Shown piece after piece: positions 5,593 through 12,795 of a stretch of DNA of 13,346 bases. The notes beneath the pieces were generated by a model, which saw only the letters and a program-made list of their open reading frames with translations, made no database searches and was not told the DNA's origin. The stretch is from the NCBI GenBank assembly GCA_022705265.1, contig JAKJEU010000015.1:1-13346 (forward strand), given 5' to 3'. The stretch's first letter is position 1. Every line of letters starts with the position of its first letter. A program made the translations under genes and the position numbers. Origin of the DNA: Pseudomonadota bacterium (GTDB lineage: Bacteria; Pseudomonadota; Alphaproteobacteria; JAKJEU01).

Positions 5593-7230
5593 ATGTCAGA
5601 AACTATTGCTAACTTGATTTTTAAAGAAGACTTACCAACCATTGCTGAAATTGAAGCAAGATACCCAAAAAGACAATTAAAAGAAGGTGCGATTGTAACT
5701 CGTGTTGCTCCATCACCTACTGGATTTATGCATGTTGGGACTTTGTATGCTGCGATGATACCTGAGCGACTTGCTCACCAAAGCGAAGGCGTTTTCATTT
5801 TAAGAATCGAAGATACTGACAAGAAAAGAGAACTCGAAGGTGCGGCGGAACTTATTTCCTCTTCACTTCTTCATTACGACATCAATTTTGACGAAGGCGT
5901 GGTAAACGAAAACAAAGAAATCGGTGAATACGGTCCTTACACTCAATCTTTCAGAGAAAAGATTTACAAAGCATATATCAAGGAATTGGTTATAAAGGGA
6001 CATGCTTACCCTTGTTTTTGTTCGGAAGACGAAATTTCCGAAAATGTAAGAATTCAAAATCTTCATAAAATTACCCCAGGATATTATGGAAAATGGGCGA
6101 AATGTCGTACTTTGACCGAAAACGAAATCATTGAAAACATCAATGCGGGCAAGCCTTTTGTTATTCGTTACAAATCCCAAGGCGACAAAAACAAAAAAAT
6201 CAGAGTGGTTGATGTAATCAAGGGGAAAATTGATTTTCCTGAATACAATCTTGATATCGTTATCATGAAATCAGATGGCATTCCAACTTATCACTTTGCT
6301 CATTTAATTGACGACCGTTTAATGGGAACCACCTTGGTTTTAAGAGGCGATGAATGGTTATCTTCTCTTCCTTTACATATTCAATTATTCGAACTTATGG
6401 GTTGGGAAGCTCCACAATACGGGCATATCGCTCCTATTCAAAAGCTTGACGAAGGTAACAAACGAAAATTAAGCAAAAGAAAAGACCCAGAAGCAAATGT
6501 AACTTATTACGACGAACAAGGTTATCCAAAAGACGCTGTAATCGAATATTTGCTTAACCTTGCAAATTCAAATTTCGAAGATTGGAGAAAAGAAAATCCG
6601 CTAACTCCTAATAAAGAATTTAAACTGGACTTAGGCAAGCTTAATGTCAGCGGTGCTTTGTTCGATTTCCAAAAACTTGATAACATTGCAAAAAATGTGG
6701 TCGGAACTTACGGTGCAGAAAAGCTTTTTGACGAAGGTTTAAATTGGGCTAAAAAATACGACGAAGAACTTGCAAATTTGATGAGCGAAAATTCAGAATA
6801 TGTAAAAGACATTTTCAGAATCGAACGCGAAAATACTGATAAAGTAAGAAAAGATATCGCAAAATGGTCTGATATCAAAAATGAAATTTTATATTTCTTT
6901 GACAACCAATTTAATCCAAACTATGAAATTTTGTCTTCTTATGAAAAACAAGACATTAAAAACATTGTAAACGATTTCATTGTTGGCTTTGACATGGACG
7001 ATGACAAACAAACTTGGTTCGAAAAGATTAAAGTTTTAACCGATAAAAACGGTTTTTGCTCTAATATGAAGGAATTTAAGAAAAATAAAGAAGCTTATAA
7101 AGGAAGTGTTGCTGATGTAACCAAAATTATAAGAATTTTATTAACTGGAAGAGAACAATCTCCTGACATTCATTCGATTATGCAAGTCATGGGAAAAGAG
7201 CGGACAGTAAGCCGTCTTTCAAAATTTTAA
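5593..7230 (+). CDS. gltX: Glutamate--tRNA ligase, long Firmicutes-like form
   Basis: Class I synthetase of 545 residues that attaches glutamate to tRNA-Glu (in many alphaproteobacteria also to tRNA-Gln, later amidated). The HIGH region is APSPTGFMHVG (39-49), followed by LRIEDTD; the catalytic loop is KLSKR at 292-296. A CFC motif and a later Cys may bind zinc. Alphaproteobacterial GltX is usually about 440-470 residues; this protein has a roughly 30-residue N-terminal extension and features I recognise from Clostridia-type enzymes: LRGDEWLSSLPLHIQLF, SKRKDPEANVTYYDEQGYP and IEYLLNLANSNFEDW. That points to horizontal replacement. The start is supported by AAGAAGAG upstream. Function is near certain; the origin is inferred by memory of sequences, not by a search. 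Confidence 0.95.
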   Translation: MSETIANLIFKEDLPTIAEIEARYPKRQLKEGAIVTRVAPSPTGFMHVGTLYAAMIPERLAHQSEGVFILRIEDTDKKRELEGAAELISSSLLHYDINFDEGVVNENKEIGEYGPYTQSFREKIYKAYIKELVIKGHAYPCFCSEDEISENVRIQNLHKITPGYYGKWAKCRTLTENEIIENINAGKPFVIRYKSQGDKNKKIRVVDVIKGKIDFPEYNLDIVIMKSDGIPTYHFAHLIDDRLMGTTLVLRGDEWLSSLPLHIQLFELMGWEAPQYGHIAPIQKLDEGNKRKLSKRKDPEANVTYYDEQGYPKDAVIEYLLNLANSNFEDWRKENPLTPNKEFKLDLGKLNVSGALFDFQKLDNIAKNVVGTYGAEKLFDEGLNWAKKYDEELANLMSENSEYVKDIFRIERENTDKVRKDIAKWSDIKNEILYFFDNQFNPNYEILSSYEKQDIKNIVNDFIVGFDMDDDKQTWFEKIKVLTDKNGFCSNMKEFKKNKEAYKGSVADVTKIIRILLTGREQSPDIHSIMQVMGKERTVSRLSKF

Positions 7231-7262
7231 TTTTTTCGTTATACTTTAAAATAATAATTTAT

Positions 7263-7268
7263 TATAAT
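7263..7268 (+). promoter_or_regulatory. Perfect TATAAT across the first possible start codon
   Basis: A consensus -10 hexamer lies at 7263-7268, overlapping the ATG at 7267. If used, transcription would begin near 7275 and the ATG at 7276 would be at or next to the 5' end, i.e. a leaderless message encoding the shorter signal peptide MRYLF. The -35 side (TTATAC, 18 bases upstream) is weak and the region is AT-rich, so chance is possible. Confidence 0.25.
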
Positions 7269-8661
7269 GGGTTTCATGAGATATTTATTTTTGATTTTAT
7301 TTACTTTTACTTTTTTAAATCAGGCTTTGGCAACAACTCCACCAGGTCTTTTTGACGACGAGGTTAATAAACCCCTTGCTCCGAAAAAGCCTGTACCGCC
7401 GAATAAACCTGTGGCTCCACGGGCTAATCCTGCTTTGAAAAAGAAAGTAAAAAAAGACAACGCTCCATCAATTACAATTCCTAAATCTGCTTCACAAAAG
7501 GGATTCGTAAAAGATGAAAATGCACCTTTGTTTTTCGAAGATGAAAATCAAAACATTGAAGATGACAGCCTTATCCCAAATATTGAGGTAAGCAACATTA
7601 TTGATGTCGATAAATTAAAAAGTTATGTCGACAAAGTCATTAATACTGATGATGAAAAAAACGATAATACCGCCGATAAGGATAAAGAAAAAATAAAGCC
7701 TGTTGATGAAGTAAAGCTTGAACCAAAGGAAGAAACACCAAAGGTTGAGGTTACCCCTGATTTCCATGTTCCTTCTGATTTAACCAAGGAAGATGAAAAA
7801 TCTTTTCTTGATAATCTTTTCAGTAACTTTTCAAATGTCAAACCAAAAGACAAAAAATTAGAAGAGTTAAAAGCAAAAGAAGAAGAAAAAAGAAAACAAG
7901 AAGAATTGGCTAAAAAACAAAAGGAAGAAGCCGAAAAACAAGCTTTTGAAAAACAACAAGCCGATTTAAAAGCAAAAGAAGAACTTGAAAAACAACAAGC
8001 GTTAAAGCCTGTTAAGAAAAAAAGCAAAGAAGATATTTTGGCCGATAAGGTAAGAAGTTTTTCTGTTGCTGGGTTTAATGTTGGAATGAGCCCTAAGGAA
8101 GTTTTGGATTTTGCTAAATTGACCGATTTCAAGGTAAAGTTTATCACAAAAGAAATTCCAAAATTCCTTATGTGGCGTTATGAACAAAATTGTAAAAATG
8201 AAAAAAAATTCACTTCAAAAGAAATTGATGCTTGCGTTTCTCAAAAATCACAAGCGGACAAGTCTGAATATGTTTCAAAAATAACCTTGGAACATAACGA
8301 CGGAAGCGAAGATATTACTCTTTTATTCTCAACAAACTTTTCTAAAAACTCTTTGTATAAAATTTCATATGTTACAAAGGGCGATAATTCTTTGGGTTAT
8401 TCAAACAAAGCTAATTTTATCCGAGACCAAAGAAAACTTGACTTTTTAAGAAGAGTAAGGCAAAGATATGGCGACCCTGATGACCGTGCAAATATGGTTT
8501 GGGGCTCTCTTAAAAAAGGTGTTACTTTAAGGGCTTTTATCAAAGGTTTTGATGTCAATGGTAATGTCGTTATCGAAGATTTATCTATACTTGACGATGA
8601 CTATATAACTATGAAACGAGCAAGTAACAAAATAAAAAGAGAAAATAATTTTAGTTTTTAA
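7267..8661 (+). CDS. Secreted Pro/Lys-rich coiled-coil protein with a conserved-looking C-terminal domain
   Basis: The 464-residue product is unknown to me. It begins with a signal peptide (MGFMRYLF, hydrophobic core, cut after NQALA). Residues about 35-62 are rich in Pro and Lys (PLAPKKPVPPNKPVAP), 95-165 are acidic and low-complexity, and about 195-250 are an unbroken Lys/Glu/Gln/Ala run (EELKAKEEEKRKQEEL, EKQAFEKQQADLKAKEEL) that should form a coiled coil. From about 265 the composition becomes ordinary: FSVAGFNVGMSPKEVLDFAK, a cluster with two Cys, and YGDPDDRANMVWGSLKKG, followed by beta-rich sequence to the end, suggesting a folded periplasmic domain. A TolA-like spacer linking membrane and a folded end is one reading. 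Start could also be ATG 7276; neither has a clear ribosome binding site. It is followed by the chorismate mutase gene after 21 bases. Confidence 0.7.
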   Translation: MGFMRYLFLILFTFTFLNQALATTPPGLFDDEVNKPLAPKKPVPPNKPVAPRANPALKKKVKKDNAPSITIPKSASQKGFVKDENAPLFFEDENQNIEDDSLIPNIEVSNIIDVDKLKSYVDKVINTDDEKNDNTADKDKEKIKPVDEVKLEPKEETPKVEVTPDFHVPSDLTKEDEKSFLDNLFSNFSNVKPKDKKLEELKAKEEEKRKQEELAKKQKEEAEKQAFEKQQADLKAKEELEKQQALKPVKKKSKEDILADKVRSFSVAGFNVGMSPKEVLDFAKLTDFKVKFITKEIPKFLMWRYEQNCKNEKKFTSKEIDACVSQKSQADKSEYVSKITLEHNDGSEDITLLFSTNFSKNSLYKISYVTKGDNSLGYSNKANFIRDQRKLDFLRRVRQRYGDPDDRANMVWGSLKKGVTLRAFIKGFDVNGNVVIEDLSILDDDYITMKRASNKIKRENNFSF

Positions 8662-8682
8662 TTTTTCATAAAAAAGGCAAAA

Positions 8683-9513
8683 ATGTCAGAAAGTTTACAA
8701 GATTTGCGTAAAAGCATCGACAATATCGATGAACAAATTCATGAATTGCTTATCAAAAGAGCAACCATAGTTCAAAAAGTTGGCGAATATAAAAAACAAA
8801 ATAATGCTTCGGTCAAAAACAACATAAGAATTGACCGTGAATGTGATATTTTATCTCGCCTTATCAAAAGACATAAAGGTGATTTTCCACTTGATTCATT
8901 AATAAGAATTTGGAGAGAAATCATAAGCGCCTCATTAAGAATTGAAGGAGATTTGAAAATATCAACTCTTAAAATCGATTCATATAAAGATGTCGACCTC
9001 CACAAACTTATCCACGAATTTTTTGGCACATATCCAGAAACCGCTCCTCATCCAAGCACTTGGCAAGCCTTAAAACAACTTGACGATGACAATGCAACGG
9101 TTTGTGTTATTCCTTTTTCAAACGAAATTGAAAATAATTCCTTTTGGGCGAACCTTTCTTCTAATTTAAAAATCGTTACAAGATTACCTCTTATTAAGGA
9201 TTTTTCAAAAAGCACTATTGAGGCCTTTGTCGTGTCAAAAGGCGAATATAAAAAAACTTTGAACGATGTTACTTTGATAAAATCAGAAACAAAAAAATCC
9301 ATGAGCAAGACTTCTTTAAAAGACTTGGTCGTAAAACATGGCTTTGATTTTATTTCTTTCGAAGATGCCTATACCTTTGACAACCGCAACTATAATTTAA
9401 TCAGTGTTAATGGCTTTATTGATGCTAATGACGAAAAACTTAAAGCAATTATCGAAGAAAACCCACAAATAACTAATATGGAAATAATCGGATGGTATCC
9501 TGTGATAAAATAA
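8683..9513 (+). CDS. Chorismate mutase-domain protein (AroQ type, alphaproteobacterial long form)
   Basis: The 276-residue protein starts with an AroQ helical domain (1-90): LRKSIDNIDEQIHELLIKR, then VGEYKK and an R-rich RIDRECDILSRL, giving the Arg, Lys and Arg/Glu side chains that hold chorismate and the transition state, and ending with IWREIISASLRI. This domain turns chorismate into prephenate for phenylalanine and tyrosine. Residues about 95-276 are a second, poorly conserved domain (IHEFFGTYPETAPHPSTWQAL, CVIPFSNEIE) resembling a decayed prephenate-dehydratase-like fold, without its TRF catalytic motif; I would not claim dehydratase activity. The ribosome binding site AAGG is at 8674-8677. 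Its end overlaps the LOG gene by 22 bases, suggesting co-transcription. Confidence 0.85.
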   Translation: MSESLQDLRKSIDNIDEQIHELLIKRATIVQKVGEYKKQNNASVKNNIRIDRECDILSRLIKRHKGDFPLDSLIRIWREIISASLRIEGDLKISTLKIDSYKDVDLHKLIHEFFGTYPETAPHPSTWQALKQLDDDNATVCVIPFSNEIENNSFWANLSSNLKIVTRLPLIKDFSKSTIEAFVVSKGEYKKTLNDVTLIKSETKKSMSKTSLKDLVVKHGFDFISFEDAYTFDNRNYNLISVNGFIDANDEKLKAIIEENPQITNMEIIGWYPVIK

Positions 9514-10073
9514 AAAATATTACCGTTTTTTGCGCAAGCCGTAACGGAAACAATCCCGAATTTGTTAAACAAGGCAATATTTTGGGCGAAATGATCGCAA
9601 AACAAAATATGACCTTGATTTACGGTTCATCAAACGATGGTTTAATGGGGGTTATTGCTAATTCTACCTTAAATAATGGCGGAAAAGTTGTTGGAATTAA
9701 CACCGCTTATTTTGATTATTGCGAACAACCACAACATGTAAATTACGAATATATCTGCCTTGACACTTTGGAAGCAAGACAAAGAGCCTTGATTGATAAA
9801 GCTGACGCTTTTGTTATGTTTGCGGGCGGTTTTGGTACTTTGTTTGAATATTATCATGTTATAAATCTTATCAAAATTGGAATAATCGAACCAAAACCTT
9901 TGGTCGTTGTGAATATTGATAAATGCTTTGACGAAATTATTGTATCAAACAAAAAACTTGGCGAACTTGGGCTTGCATCTATGGTCGAATTTGAAGAAGT
10001 CGTATCTTCGGTTGATGAAATTTTCCCTGCGATTTTACGAAGTCTTGAAAAATGCCAGAATTACCAGAAGTAG
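9492..10073 (+). CDS. LOG-family protein (TIGR00730, nucleoside 5'-monophosphate phosphoribohydrolase-like)
   Basis: A 193-residue Rossmann-like protein; family members split the N-glycosidic bond of nucleoside monophosphates, releasing the base and ribose 5-phosphate. Visible marks are TVFCASRNGNN at the N-terminus, LIYGSSNDGLMGVIA (usual GGGxxGLMG), LEARQRALIDKADAFV (usual MxxRK, here LxxRQ) and FAGGFGTLFEYYHV (usual PGGxGTxxE). The catalytic Arg and Glu are kept but the Pro of PGGxGT is Ala and the second Gly of the first loop is Ser, so substrate preference may differ. ATG 9492 is the only plausible start and lies inside the chorismate mutase gene; the end overlaps mutM by 22 bases. Confidence 0.88.
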   Translation: MVSCDKIKNITVFCASRNGNNPEFVKQGNILGEMIAKQNMTLIYGSSNDGLMGVIANSTLNNGGKVVGINTAYFDYCEQPQHVNYEYICLDTLEARQRALIDKADAFVMFAGGFGTLFEYYHVINLIKIGIIEPKPLVVVNIDKCFDEIIVSNKKLGELGLASMVEFEEVVSSVDEIFPAILRSLEKCQNYQK

Positions 10074-10852
10074 AGACAATAAAAACCGCTTTAAACCGTG
10101 CTTTAATCGGAAATTCGATTAAGGATGTGAAAATTAATCGTAAGAAAATAAGGCTTCCTATTCCTGATGATTTTTATTTGCTTGCAAAATCCCAAGAAAT
10201 TTTAACCGTCGAAAGATTGGCAAAATATATCGTTATTTCACTTAAAAACGGTGAAAAAATCGTTATCCATCTTGGAATGAGCGGAAAAATCATCATTTCC
10301 AATAATTACGAGGCAAAAAAACACGACCATGTGGTTTTTGAACTTTCTAACGGTACTTTTATAACCTATAACGACGCAAGACGGTTTGGTTTTGTAAGCT
10401 TGATGAAATGCCTTGACCTTTCAAAGCTTGGAATTGACGCTTTAAGCGACGAATTTAATGCAAAATATTTAAAAGAAAAAATCAAAACCAAAAACCAATC
10501 GATTAAAAAGACTTTGCTTGACCAAGAAGTGGTAGCAGGGCTTGGCAATATCTATGTCATCGAGTCTTTGTTTTTAAGCAAAATCAACCCGTTAAAAAGT
10601 GCGAAAGATTTAAGTTCAAAGGAAATTGAATTCTTAATCACCAACATCAAACAAGTATTAAAAAAAGCCATAAAAGCAGGTGGAACAACGCTTAAAGATT
10701 ACCGCAAAGCCGACGGAAGCCTTGGATATTTTCAAAATGAGCTTTTTATTTATGGAAAAGAAGGCGAAAAATGTCCCGTATGCGAAACCATAATCAAAAG
10801 AGTAATTGAAGGTGGTCGTTCTACTTTTTATTGTACTAAATGCCAAAAATAA
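10052..10852 (+). CDS. mutM: Formamidopyrimidine-DNA glycosylase
   Basis: Bifunctional repair enzyme that removes 8-oxoguanine and formamidopyrimidines and nicks the strand. At 266 residues it has the family's normal length. MPELPEVET at the start supplies the catalytic Pro (after loss of Met) and Glu3; Lys58 in LAKYIVI, HLGMSGK, the NDARRFG loop and QEVVAGLGNIYVIE (the H2TH region, normally AGIGNIY) are present. The end has the zinc finger CPVC, 16 residues, CTKC, with the Arg and Thr-Phe of GRSTFY that touch the backbone. It begins inside the LOG gene (22-base overlap), so translation is probably coupled. Confidence 0.97.
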   Translation: MPELPEVETIKTALNRALIGNSIKDVKINRKKIRLPIPDDFYLLAKSQEILTVERLAKYIVISLKNGEKIVIHLGMSGKIIISNNYEAKKHDHVVFELSNGTFITYNDARRFGFVSLMKCLDLSKLGIDALSDEFNAKYLKEKIKTKNQSIKKTLLDQEVVAGLGNIYVIESLFLSKINPLKSAKDLSSKEIEFLITNIKQVLKKAIKAGGTTLKDYRKADGSLGYFQNELFIYGKEGEKCPVCETIIKRVIEGGRSTFYCTKCQK

Positions 10853-10858
10853 TCTAAA

Positions 10859-11233
10859 ATGAGACACATGAAAAAGATACTTATCACATTATTATTAATA
10901 TTTTCGCTTCCAATCTCAGCAATGGAAATGAAAGAAGCCGAAGTCGAGGACATTCCGTATGTCAGCGGGTTCGAAGATTTACCCTTAATGGACGGTTTGG
11001 TTGAACATGACGAACCTTTGGTATTCGACTCTGTCCATGGGAGCATTGTTCAAACAACTCTTGAAACCGAAACTTTGACTTTTAACGAAATCATAAAATA
11101 TTATGACGAGGTTTTATTAAGCCTTGGTTGGGTTAAAAAGGGCAAAGGAGTTTATGAGAGGGAAGAAGAAAATCTTACCATCGAAGTGGTCGAAAAAGGC
11201 CCACCTTTATTGATAAAATTTGAACTTAATTAA
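10859..11233 (+). CDS. Small secreted protein, conserved in Alphaproteobacteria, unknown function
   Basis: The 124-residue product has a signal peptide (MKKILITLLLIFSLPISA when started at the inner ATG 10868; the listed ATG at 10859 adds three residues) and a mature part of about 100 residues: YVSGFEDLPLMDGLVE, DEPLVFDSVHGSIVQT, IIKYYDEVLLSLGWVKKG, and a closing beta pair ending LIKFELN. I recall similar 'DLPLMxGL ... YYxxLxxLGW' proteins next to mutM in other alphaproteobacteria, with no assigned role. It is separated from mutM by six bases and is the last gene before the tRNA. No clear ribosome binding site stands in front of either start. Confidence 0.72.
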   Translation: MRHMKKILITLLLIFSLPISAMEMKEAEVEDIPYVSGFEDLPLMDGLVEHDEPLVFDSVHGSIVQTTLETETLTFNEIIKYYDEVLLSLGWVKKGKGVYEREEENLTIEVVEKGPPLLIKFELN

Positions 11234-11240
11234 AAAATAC

Positions 11241-11268
11241 TTGACGAATTAAAAAAATAGTATAAATT
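11241..11268 (+). promoter_or_regulatory. Candidate promoter of the tRNA gene
   Basis: TTGACG (11241-11246) and TAAATT (11263-11268) stand 16 bases apart, followed by 34 bases before the tRNA. The -35 has 5 of 6 consensus bases and the -10 four. It begins eight bases behind the stop of the preceding gene. Confidence 0.45.
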
Positions 11269-11302
11269 TACATATACGGTCATTTTATGACTTACTAATC
11301 AT

Positions 11303-11379
11303 GGGTCTGTAGCTCAGTTGGTTAGAGCAGGCCGCTCATAACGGTCTGGTCGGGGGTTCAAGTCCCTCCGGACCCACCA
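11303..11379 (+). tRNA. tRNA with CAT anticodon, probably tRNA-Ile2 (lysidine-modified)
   Basis: A full cloverleaf of 77 bases including an encoded CCA: acceptor GGGTCTG/CGGACCC, D-arm GCTC/GAGC, anticodon stem GGCCG/CGGTC with loop CTCATAA (anticodon CAT at 11337-11339), variable TGGTC and T-arm GGGGG-TTCAAGT-CCCTC. CAT fits initiator Met, elongator Met and Ile2. It is not initiator, because the acceptor begins with a G-C pair. The variable region TGGTC and the T-loop TTCAAGT resemble the Ile2 species rather than elongator Met, where C34 is turned to lysidine by TilS so the tRNA reads AUA. Identity between Ile2 and Met is a likelihood, not proof. Confidence 0.9.
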
Positions 11380-11382
11380 TAA

Positions 11383-11423
11383 AAACCCCCTTTGCTTTTT
11401 TAAGCTTGGGGGTTTGTTTTTTT
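11383..11423 (+). terminator. Rho-independent terminator behind the tRNA
   Basis: Arms AAACCCCC (11383-11390) and GGGGGTTT (11408-11415) make an 8-bp stem, with an inner GCTT/AAGC pair in the loop, followed by G and seven Ts. It starts four bases behind the tRNA and should end its transcript before the next gene. Confidence 0.9.
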
Positions 11424-11489
11424 GTTGGTTTGGGGTGTTATTTAAAGTTAATCATAATTAAAAATTATAAAAATAATAAGGAATATAAA

Positions 11490-11948
11490 ATGAAATGGAA
11501 TAGTGTTGAAATAGCTAATTTTATTGTTTCTTTATTTACAGCTATTGGAACTGTTGGTGCTGTAATCTTATCTTTGCATTCAAAAAAGGAAAAGGGTAAA
11601 GCTACTCTGTTTTATAACGGTCTTTTGAACGGCAATTATGAAATTATGATTAAAATACAAAATGTTGGCAACAAAAATATTTTTATAGATAAATATCCAG
11701 AAATATTTTTAAAGCTTGCTAATAAATGTGAAACAATTCCTCTTGAAAATATTACAAAATCAGATTTTGAAACAGTATTAATTCCACCAAATTATGAAAA
11801 AAACATTTTTTATAATGCGAACAAAGTAAACGGTCCTATTATTAATATTATTGCAGAAATGATACAAAATCATAAATGCACCGCAAAACTTTATTCAAAA
11901 ACTTGTTCAGAAATTGAAATAGAGCTAATAGGAAATAAAATTTCCTAA
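11490..11948 (+). CDS. Small membrane-anchored protein of unknown function
   Basis: I do not recognise this 152-residue protein. From ATG 11490 (AAGGA at 11478-11482) it has one hydrophobic segment at about 8-29 (IANFIVSLFTAIGTVGAVIL), then a basic stretch SKKEKGK and a beta-rich, soluble-looking domain (KIQNVGNKNIFID, PPNYEKNIFYNANK) reaching the end; three Cys lie in the last half. The likely topology is an N-terminal anchor with the domain on the cytoplasmic side, from the positive residues after the segment. A longer frame from 11406 begins at a TTG inside the terminator and is rejected. It lies alone behind the tRNA, two bases from a convergent stop, and is AT-rich with plain AAA/AAT/ATT codons. 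It could be a recently acquired orphan, but I see no integrase. Confidence 0.6.
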   Translation: MKWNSVEIANFIVSLFTAIGTVGAVILSLHSKKEKGKATLFYNGLLNGNYEIMIKIQNVGNKNIFIDKYPEIFLKLANKCETIPLENITKSDFETVLIPPNYEKNIFYNANKVNGPIINIIAEMIQNHKCTAKLYSKTCSEIEIELIGNKIS

Positions 11949-11950
11949 AC

Positions 11951-12775
11951 CTAACCCCTAACCCTCACATAACTCCTATCATCAAACGAGATGTTGCCTT
12001 TGACTATGCCTTTGGTGGATTTGTGGATTTTGTATGCTAGTGGGTCGGATTTTAGGACATATTCCAAATATTCCTCGCTTTTTTCCAAGGTTTCAAACAA
12101 TTTTGGATAACCGTCCGAGGATAAAATTATTTCTTTTGGATTATTTAATTTATGGATTTTTATGCCTTTTTCATTGATTTTAAAGCCGTCAATCGCTTCA
12201 TAAACATATTTTGATTGAGATTTAGAATTTTGAAACAAATATTGGCGTTTTAAAAGGGGTAAGATAAATTCGCGACCTGTGTCTTTTTCTTGTAAATCTT
12301 CTATCGTCGCACCTTTCATAAGTTCGGTTTCGATGAACATTGACCTCATTTCTGACACCAATAAATCAATCGGTTTTTCGTTGGTGTATGTTACTCCGTC
12401 AATTATTGCTTGGCAATCACCGACCAGCCAAAGTTCTTTTAAAGCCACCGAATAAATAATTATCGCAGCAGTTGGCGTTTCATGGCGATTTTCACACAAA
12501 AAATCATAAATTCCTTGTTCCTTATAAAACAACGATAAATAATTTGATAAAAATTCAATCGCTTTTACCCCTGTTATATCACGAGGCATATTGGTTAAAG
12601 CACTCTTTAAAACTTCGGCTGCAACTTTGCCAGAAGTCTTATCTTCGAAAGAAAATTTACCCTTAGAAGTTGCACCATCAATCACCGCAACAAAATCGTT
12701 CGATATGAAAATTTCATCTTCTGATAACTCTACTTTACCGCTTTTTGAATTGATATATGTTTCGATGATTTCCAT
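11951..12775 (-). CDS. Divergent PP2C-like protein phosphatase
   Basis: The 274-residue protein has no signal peptide or membrane segment. It follows PP2C motifs in order: Glu19-Asp20 then AVIDGAT (Asp33-Gly34, metal site), TAAIIIYS (101-109, the GTA strand), LWLVGDC (Asp120, normally GDS/GDC), IILSSDGYP (Asp221, normally SDG) and SFDDRSYVRV (Asp265-Asp266, the final metal pair DD/DN). These are the aspartates that bind Mn2+/Mg2+. It is a shorter, off-type PP2C, so serine/threonine phosphatase activity is inferred. Its start is preceded by a strong AAGGAG site. It lies 20 bases behind the yqaA-like gene in the same minus-strand direction and could be co-transcribed. I could not see a partner kinase. 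Confidence 0.6.
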   Translation of the reverse strand: MEIIETYINSKSGKVELSEDEIFISNDFVAVIDGATSKGKFSFEDKTSGKVAAEVLKSALTNMPRDITGVKAIEFLSNYLSLFYKEQGIYDFLCENRHETPTAAIIIYSVALKELWLVGDCQAIIDGVTYTNEKPIDLLVSEMRSMFIETELMKGATIEDLQEKDTGREFILPLLKRQYLFQNSKSQSKYVYEAIDGFKINEKGIKIHKLNNPKEIILSSDGYPKLFETLEKSEEYLEYVLKSDPLAYKIHKSTKGIVKGNISFDDRSYVRVRG

Positions 12776-12795
12776 GTCATTCTCCTTTTTTTAAA

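Noticed and set aside
7623..8147. Long minus-strand open frame opposite the coiled-coil protein
   Set aside because: The 174-residue Ser/Phe-rich product is the antisense image of the Lys/Glu-rich coiled coil; the plus-strand gene has a signal peptide and structured domain and explains the frame.
8683..9513. A bifunctional P-protein with prephenate dehydratase activity
   Set aside because: The second domain lacks the TRF catalytic motif and is too divergent; only the chorismate mutase domain can be supported.
11303..11379. The tRNA as a phage or island attachment site
   Set aside because: No second copy of the 3' end, integrase or phage gene is seen in the window; only a gene outside could show it.
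11406..11489. Longer start for the small membrane protein
   Set aside because: The TTG start sits inside the tRNA terminator, with no ribosome binding site; ATG 11490 has AAGGA at the right distance.
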